From Panaeolus papilionaceus (taxonomy: Eukaryota; Basidiomycota; Agaricomycetes; Agaricales): a DNA stretch of 64,000 nucleotides. The stretch lies in assembly GCA_015501605.1 (NCBI GenBank), contig JADNRZ010000043.1, positions 108,605 to 172,604 on the forward strand. Reading direction: 5' to 3'. This document shows positions 57,176 through 64,000 of this stretch, piece after piece; position 1 is the stretch's first letter; every line of letters begins with the position of its first letter. Under the pieces are notes generated by a model, which had not been told where the DNA came from, did not search any database, and worked only from the letters and a program-made list of their open reading frames with translations. The position numbers were made by a program, and so were the translations under genes.

Positions 57176-58701
57176 TCAAGCTTTCTTGGATGGGCTTCCG
57201 AATGCAGAAAATGCAGATGAAGGCCTCTTCCTTGGTGAGCTGGCTGACAGAGAGGATTTACTTTCAGTGTCAGGTTGTGGAGGAGGGAGGGAACGAATTG
57301 GATACACTTTGACATTCTCATTGGAGGACGATAATACTTTGACCCGATGTCCTTGAATTTGATAAATCTGAAGAGTTGTGAATATTTGAGCTAAGACTTG
57401 ATGCAAACATAGGTAACACAAACCAATTTGTCTGGGAATTGTGATGTGCCCAATGGGACATGCCAAATGACCAAAGTGGTATCAACAAGCACGACAGTGC
57501 CAGGTCAGAGGTTACAGGTCAAGTCCCAGGGGAAGATAAGTTCGTTGTTCTCGTCGTGAATGTCGTTTTGAACAAGATGGCCTTTGAGGTGATTGAAGAG
57601 ATTTCCCCAGTGATCTGGGAGTGTATTCAGATCGTAAAGTGCTCCCAAGGTTCCGTACGCAGGGGATTCATCTTCTGTAAGTTTTAGAGATCTTAGTATA
57701 CTTAGACTGAGCTGCAGATGTTGCACGTACCTTTGTCTTCACCTTCGGAGAGAGTATTGTTGTCCTTATCAGTAGGTAGACTGGCGCCATCCTTAGCTTT
57801 TCCTTTTGTAGTAAGGAGGTTCTTTTTTTTTATGACAGGAGATGCTGATTGGTGCGGTGTCTAGGAGGTCGTTAGCATACAAGCCAGGACAACATAGGTA
57901 GTAAATAATGAAACTTGCCTTGTACTTCATCGGAAGAGTGATCTTGATGAGTTGCCTATTGCTGACATGACCAGATGTTTTCGGATCGTTGGGATCCAGA
58001 AAAGGCACTTGGGAGTCACCTAGCCATTCAGTGATCCTCCACTGATGAAGAGGACACTGATTAATAGAAATGTGGAATTCATAGTTTGTAGACAGTACCT
58101 TCTTTTTTGTCAAGTCAGAGGACTGCTCTTTGGCTTGGGCGTCCATGATTTCCCTCAGGGTGACAAGTTGATTATTGAAGCCGTCTTCGATGAAACTGTT
58201 GTTGGGAGCACCTGTGAGAGCCCTTAAAACGAGCACGCCTTTGACAGTTGACTTATCATCGATAGGCTAACAGAGGAGGTTATAATGGATCAGATGAAAA
58301 AAATGGGCACGTACCTTCGGTTTAGGACCAGAATCTCTGGTGTAGTTACCCTTAGCGGACAGAGCAGTCCTGTAGGCGGAAGGGCAGACTTCGCCAATCA
58401 TAATAAGGGACATCTCTTGTGATGAGTTGTTGTTGGCCTCGGAACTGGAACCAGGTGTTATGTGCTTGAATAGAGTTTTGCCAAAGGCACCTTTGTACTT
58501 GGGCAGGTAGTAGCAGGCTTCAAAGTCGATACCATATGTCAGGTTTCCAAGCATGAGTGACGAATCGGGGTCCAACACTTGAAGTTGTGACTCAAGTTCA
58601 TTGTAGAAGCCTTCCTGTTGGTGTTGAATGTAGGTACCACCTGGCAACTGCATGAATGAAATTGTTGACAGAGGATAGAGGGATGGTAAGACAGACAGCA
58701 T
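57176..58701 (-). pseudogene. Transposon-associated unknown gene, 6 exons, one internal TGA
   Basis: Exons 58701-58315, 58266-58099, 58056-57919, 57860-57731, 57674-57424 and 57367-57176; all phases fit for 422 codons. Intron 3 (57918-57861) uses a GC-AG pair, the others GT-AG. The product has blocks such as EGFYNELESQLQVLDPDSS, LPDHWGNLFNHLKGHLV and VVLVDTTLVIWHVP, then a basic Ser-rich C-terminus (SPRKRPSSAFSAFGSPSKKA) like a nuclear signal. Similar genes recur in agaric genomes near KDZ and Helitron elements, but no function is known to me. The only break is TGA at 57507-57505, just before the PGTVV block. Confidence 0.6.
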
Positions 58702-58905
58702 AATTTATGCTAATATATTTATCTTTCCAATATTGGTGTTTCATTCAAGTTACTAAATGGAAAATTAACGAAATTTTTACATTTTACACCCAAACTTCTT
58801 CGAGAAACTCCTCATTGTTTCAGTAACGGCGTTAAGCTCAATGACCAAAATGTGATGATGCAATGTCCATATGGTAAAGGGATATAACAATCACTACATT
58901 GGTGT

Positions 58906-61900
58906 TTATTTGTTCCTTGTCAATCGATGCAATTTGGTACATGGCGTCCCCTCATGGAAATCAGAGGTGCCCTCCATAGATTCAAACGGGCGCTTAATAT
59001 GAGTGTTATTAATATCTATCGATTGACTTGAGGCACAGGTGGACTCAGATACTTCAGACAATACGAACGAAGCAGGATTTGAATTGAGAGTGTCATTTAT
59101 TTCATCTATCATGATTGTGTCACTTCCAAGACAAGTGTTGGTGTTTGCTTGCTGTTGTGGGGTGTTATATATGTGGGGGGTATCTGTGACTGATAAATTA
59201 GTTCCTTGTTCTGCCTTCATTGAATAGGTAGTTGTTGGAGTTGACAAGTTGTCTGGCATGTGATGGCGACTATTGCGTGTCTGTAGAAGACATTTTTTGG
59301 GCCGTTGCTGTGGTGTTAGCACTGGAGCTGTTGGAGTACCATTTGAATGAGGCTGTGGTCAAAGTGATGAGAGCATTTTGAGCGTGTTATCATGTTCGTC
59401 AGGTGTCCCAAAGTCAACAATTGTTTTCCATTTGAGTAGGTCTAAGCGTTTGAACTCTGCATGGGTGTCCTGTGATTGATGGGAAACTATTTTGCTGTAC
59501 TTAAAAGGTCTTAGTACAATCAGCCCACTGAGAGATGTTACTCGAGACACCATTACATACGGAGCTTCAGTACATCAGCAGCTTTCAAGATCAATGATGA
59601 CTTTATTCATTGTCTGGCCTTGTGATTTATGTGCAGTCATTGCAAAGGCTGGAAGTATAGGTATTTGTGTTCGCTTGATTTTACAATTTTTACCCAAGTG
59701 AGGGTGCCGAAAAGATAGGTCGATAGTTTCTTGTAAGACAGGTGCTTGGTTGGCACTGAGACCTGATAAAGTTGAACATGATATGTTAGGACTCTCAATG
59801 ATACAAGAAACAGCATAGCATTGGCCGTTTGCATCAGTAGTGTATCTTATTTTTTTCAGGGTGCCTGTGCAACCGTTTACCACACCACCTTCAACATCAT
59901 AATTTTGGGCAATCATAACTGGCATCCCAATCACGAGTGGTATTTTACCAAGCTTTTGCTTGGTAGCTCCAGAATTTAGTTTATCTAAATGATTTTTAAT
60001 ATCATCAGATACAGCCTGACCTCTGTGAGTGTCAAGAGAGTAATAATAATGCAAATCTCTTCCTGTTCGAGAAGCAAATGCATGGGTGGCTTTCTCATTT
60101 AGTGCATCTTTTTGTACATTATCGGATACAATAATTGGAGCATCTCTCCACTGGCTCCAATCTATGGAGGACATGGGCAGGCACTGAGACATAAGGAGAT
60201 CATAGTCATCATAGGTACATTGGCCATCTCGGAGGCATGATAGCAGATCAACCAGATGTGCATTTTCAAGCCCGGATTGACACATACTCTCAGTTAATAT
60301 GACAACACAGTTAATTGACAGCCATAGCAGTCTCCCATCAATCCTGTTTTGGCCCTTTTTTGAGACTGAGGAGGCATTCAACATATCTACATGGCCTGAT
60401 AACCGAGGGTCACCAACAGGAGGTAGTTGGGCGAAATCGCCTGCGAATATAATATTCACTCCACCAAAACCTGTGCTGATTCCCTTCACTGTAATCAATG
60501 CCTCACTTATTTCCCTCATTAGCCTGCATCCATCCACATCAGATGGTTGGCTTAGCATATCTATCTGATCAGCATCATTGTCTCTTTTATGAGTATCATG
60601 GACCTTTGAGATTGAGATTTTGTCAACTTTTGAAACAAAGTCCCAAAGATTCATTTCATCCAGAGCTGTACCTCGCAAAAGGTAATCTGTGACCTGGGGT
60701 GCTTTCAGGGATAACTCATTATTTGTAGGGTTCAGAGTTACCCCAACTTTGTCATCAATGACATCATCACTATCTATGGTATCTTGTATGTCATGATTAG
60801 AATCATCCGAGTCAGGGTTGTCCCTGTTGGCTTCAGGTCCTTTTGATTCATCATCCATGTCATTTTCAGTTGAATTAGACACAGCGTCCAAATTATTTGG
60901 GTTAGTATAGCATTCTGGGCTAGGGATTTGCTTATTTGTGATAGCTTCGAATAGTGACCAATATAGGTTTCGACATTTATGACTTGAGTAGTGGTCTTCA
61001 TAATCCATTAGATATGAAGCAACTTGCTGAGCAGATAGTTCTTGGTGTGAAATCATTGCATATGCACATTTTTGAAGTAATTGTTTGGCACGGACTGTTA
61101 GTTCGTCGTCATCAGGGTTATACACTCCGAGTTTTTTGACAGAAAGCTCTAGTGCGGCAAACGCAACATGGGTTTTCAATTCAGATTTCGTGATGTAGTT
61201 GGTAATGTAATATGTCACAGCCTTCGCACTGGGTCCAGACCCAATAAACTTGATATCCATATTACATCGCACAGCCTGAATAATGGTTTCATTGAAATTA
61301 TTGACTAAACCATCTAGGCAGCGGAAACAGATTTCCCCCGTTTCCATATCAATTGATGTTTCAGGACAGAAGTTTGATGCATCCATGTCAAAGTGGCACT
61401 CTTTTGGGGAGGGCGGACCTTTCCAGTACTTGTAACATGTCTTTGTGTGTCGGTGGACCTGGCACGTCTTCACAAGATTATGTAAATCTTGTTGTATATA
61501 ACTATCTGGTGTATACGGATATGACTCAGATTCTGCGTGAACAGGGGGACCTTGTGTCGCACAAGGATGAAAATTGAGTAATGTTGATTCAGGAACTGAT
61601 TCATGTGCAGGTAAATTCATACTCTCTGGAGGCAGCGAATTTGATATACTGTCATCTAGAAATGCGATGAGTCTGTTGCGAAAATCAGAATCAGCATCGT
61701 TGACGACCTTGTGTTTGATTTCATTTGGGTTCAAAGCTCCCTCAAGCCAGACCATCGTGTGACAATGAAGTGTGCCTCGACCTTGAGCTTCGACACAGCC
61801 ATAGTAGCCCTTTGTGACACCCAGAATACCACCTGTTAGATTCTTATGATTTGGATCATATGCCAATAAACACGAAATAAAAGCTTTAATATATATATTA

Positions 61901-62544
61901 AAAAACTTCGAAGCTATGAAGGGGTTTTGTGCGACAAGTATTGACTGTTCACGATACAGAGGTACATCATCAGGAAGCAAGTTGTCTAAGTCTATATCAG
62001 AACCACCCAAAAACTTGACTATGGGATTGTAAATAGCTGCAGGATTAATTGTTATAAAGAAGCTTGGAAGGCCGAGTTCGATCATCAGAGCCCTTATTTC
62101 ATTCCGCATTGTGACTTTCGAAGCGGAAGAACCAGGTATATTTGAGGTTATAGTGTTCACCTGCTTCATTAACCGAAGGACCTTTCGCTCATTATCATTG
62201 TGGGCAGTTACGGAGTCTCCTCGGGCAACACGATCTGTTACATCTTTGACAGTTGAGGGAGAAACAGATGCAAATGTGGATGCAAGATAATCAAAATTAG
62301 ATCTTTTAACTTTGATACTCGTATTCAGTAAGATGTTTTGTCGTTGAAGGATATTAAATGCAACAAATAAGAAGAAGTAGTGCTCCTGAAAGCGCTTGTC
62401 ACTCATGCTACAGAGATGCTTGACGTGTCGCTTCATTGATATAGCTACAGATCGACTTCTATCTTCAAAACCTCTGAGTCCATAAGGGAACAGGGTCGGA
62501 TATATTTGCAGGAAAAGACTTGGATCGAAAAATTCATTGAGTGC
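58906..62544 (-). pseudogene. Helitron Rep-helicase gene, 5' truncated and lacking helicase Walker A
   Basis: One frame open from 62544 to 58906 except for TGA at 59577-59575 and 59361-59359. In order: the Helitron N-terminal region (FLQIYPTLFPYGLRGFED, FLFVAFNILQRQ), the Rep domain with HUH motif (GTLHCHTMVWLEG, near 61770) and the two-tyrosine motif (TYYITNYITK, near 61205), then a Pif1-type helicase with GDFAQLPPVG (near 60430), the GKIPLVIGMPVMIAQN block, AFAMTAHKSQGQT, and VSRVTSLSGL after the first stop. The part that should hold Walker A (GGxGTGKS) and the DEVSM box is absent: the linker after WDFVSKVDKI jumps straight to remnants near the DFAQLPP box. Upstream of 62544 the frame ends and satellite-like sequence begins. 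Confidence 0.85.
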
Positions 62545-62549
62545 TTATT

Positions 62550-63065
62550 GTTAAGCTGAATCATTCAGCATGGCAATGCCATGACAACTCATTGTAATTT
62601 GCCATAACAGAAATATCATAACTCATAGGCAATCATTGAGGTGCGATAATCAATAGTCAAATCATTATTGCGAAACATGGTGCAAAATCATTAGCATGCC
62701 ATAAAAATAAATCATTTGTATGATGAGCCAGATCATTCTTTTTATCAGACAATCCAAATCATATAAATCATTATCATTGTCAATAGTGCGAAATCATATA
62801 GGTTGATAGCATAAGGCTAAATTATAATCATTACCAGTGGTGCGAAATCATATGAACCAGGAAGAGAAAATCATTATTGTTGCATGTGATGCAAAATCAT
62901 ATAAATCAGAGTGCGAAATCATTGCTGCATCATGGTAAATCAATATTTCTACCAGCAGTGCGAAATCATTGCTGCATCATGGTAAATCAATATTTCTACC
63001 AGCAGTGCGAAATCATTGCTGCATCATGGTAAATCATCAATTCTACCAGTAGTGCGAAATCATAT
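62550..63065. repeat. AAATCAT-rich degenerate array ending in a 47-bp minisatellite
   Basis: Dozens of AAATCAT words, often as GTGCGAAATCAT. At 62911, 62958, 63005 and 63052 the unit GTGCGAAATCATTGCTGCAT... repeats with an exact 47-bp period, about 3.3 copies, two of them identical. Confidence 0.85.
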
Positions 63066-63349
63066 CAAGGCCAGTAAGAAATGATTTGATCAACATGGTG
63101 TTATAATGATTTTGTAGAGAAAAAAATCAGGATTCCGGAATGGGTATTTTCAGGGTGAGGGGATCAGTGGTTGGTGAGCAATTAAGGAAATACACTCTCA
63201 GAGCCAGTGATAAATCAAAATAAATCGAAAAAATAATATAAATCGTGAATAGCACGCTCATTTCTGCTCCGATTGGGCTGAAATTTTGAACGCAGCCTCC
63301 CGCATATGAACCCCATTGATCCTTAAAAATTTATTTTTTTACATGGGTC

Positions 63350-64000
63350 ACATGAAAAGCCCCTATCTTTGGCCCAAACAGTATCCTGCTCCATATTGCA
63401 CCGCTCTGGGCACTATTTTGGGTGATCTATATATCATGAGAAAGCTATTAACAGCCTCTATAAGATCCCACCATCTGATCTGCCAAAATGTAACAGCAGC
63501 CCAGCAGATCAGGTTCGCTTTTTCAGCCCCTATCCCCCTATACAATTATTTCCTTAATATTGCTTCGCTTTTGGCACCATTTGGGGAGGTATATATATCA
63601 TTAGAAAGGTATACACTATATCTATCCATTAATGCAGTCCGATCTGCCAAATGTGGCCACAGAAGCAGCAGATCTGCTCTGGTTATTGTGCATTGATTAA
63701 ATGAGCCCCTATTTACAAATCAAATCTTCGTCCTGATCAGGAATATTAGTGTGATGTCATTGATCCCATTTAATCTCATCAATCCTCATTAATTAGCTTC
63801 GCTTTTTTGGGAAATTGGCATCACTGATCTGCTTCCAGGCACTAATGACACCACACTAATTAATTAATCCTCACCCACAAATATTGCAGCATTAATTGCA
63901 CCGCTTTTTAGCTATTTTTTATTATACATATATATATCACCAGAAAGCTACAAATGTCTACTTTCAGGATCTGAAGACAGATCATAAATGTTGTGCTTGT
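63350..64000 (+). repeat. Modular repeat, inverted copy of 50440-51060, runs off right edge
   Basis: Modules starting with AGCCCCTAT at about 63356, 63520 and 63700, each with a CGCTTTT... block and TATATATATCA..AGAAAG block. The 63705-63870 part is the best match to the left copy. Confidence 0.65.

Noticed and set aside
62911..63065. CRISPR array
   Set aside because: The whole 47-bp unit is repeated without unique spacers, and the genome is eukaryotic.

Overview
The window reads as nuclear DNA of a mushroom-forming basidiomycete (Agaricomycetes). The evidence is many short introns of about 40-80 nt with GT-AG borders, small multi-copy F-box and P-loop GTPase genes of the kind expanded in these fungi, a carboxylate-reductase-type NAD domain gene, and a dense load of Ty1/copia, Helitron, KDZ-associated, hAT-like and mariner-like elements. 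Nothing prokaryotic, no CRISPR array and no convincing tRNA or rRNA gene was seen.

Left part (1-19 kb): the edge of an unknown minus-strand gene, a MITE, then the gene-rich island. It holds three F-box genes (2095-3438, 14449-15837, 17459-18415), a seven-exon type II membrane protein that looks like a glycosyltransferase (7385-9622), two intact P-loop GTPase genes (10752-12025, 15873-17132) and a stand-alone thioester-reductase-type gene (12085-13636). Neighbours are often convergent with 35-60 bp between stop codons.

Middle (19.7-28 kb): degenerate copies of one unidentified family with a conserved TATA box, a conserved CCGATGTAC start context and a conserved 20-bp 3' motif. One copy is also present at 6.1-7.1 kb and a promoter remnant at 47.7 kb. 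One copy hosts a hAT-like element with its own 137-codon ORF. From 28 to 34.4 kb lies a truncated Ty1/copia element, itself split by a foldback-type element built of GCCGTGCA repeats. A BUB3 pseudogene (34.5-35.6 kb) and a third intact GTPase gene (36011-37408) follow.

37,857-46,873 is a complete-length Ty1/copia retrotransposon with 340-bp LTRs in which I saw no difference and a CAACC target duplication. Its pol is split between reverse transcriptase and RNase H by a 3,526-bp almost perfect palindrome (arms of 1,675 bp, 176-bp loop), packed with the self-complementary 12-mer TTTCCGCGGAAA. This is the most unusual structure in the window. A fourth, decayed GTPase copy lies just beyond.

Right part (47.6-64 kb) is an AT-richer transposon graveyard: two TIR elements, a broken KDZ-associated (CxC5/CxC6-type) gene, two solo LTRs with target duplications, a Cys-cluster ORF, a six-exon transposon-associated gene, and a Helitron Rep-helicase ORF that keeps its HUH and Y2 motifs but has lost the helicase Walker A region. 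Four in-frame stops in three of these ORFs are all TGA, and a repeat shared with the left edge differs at six CpG sites, all read as TpG/CpA in the right copy. Both observations point to cytosine-methylation-driven decay.
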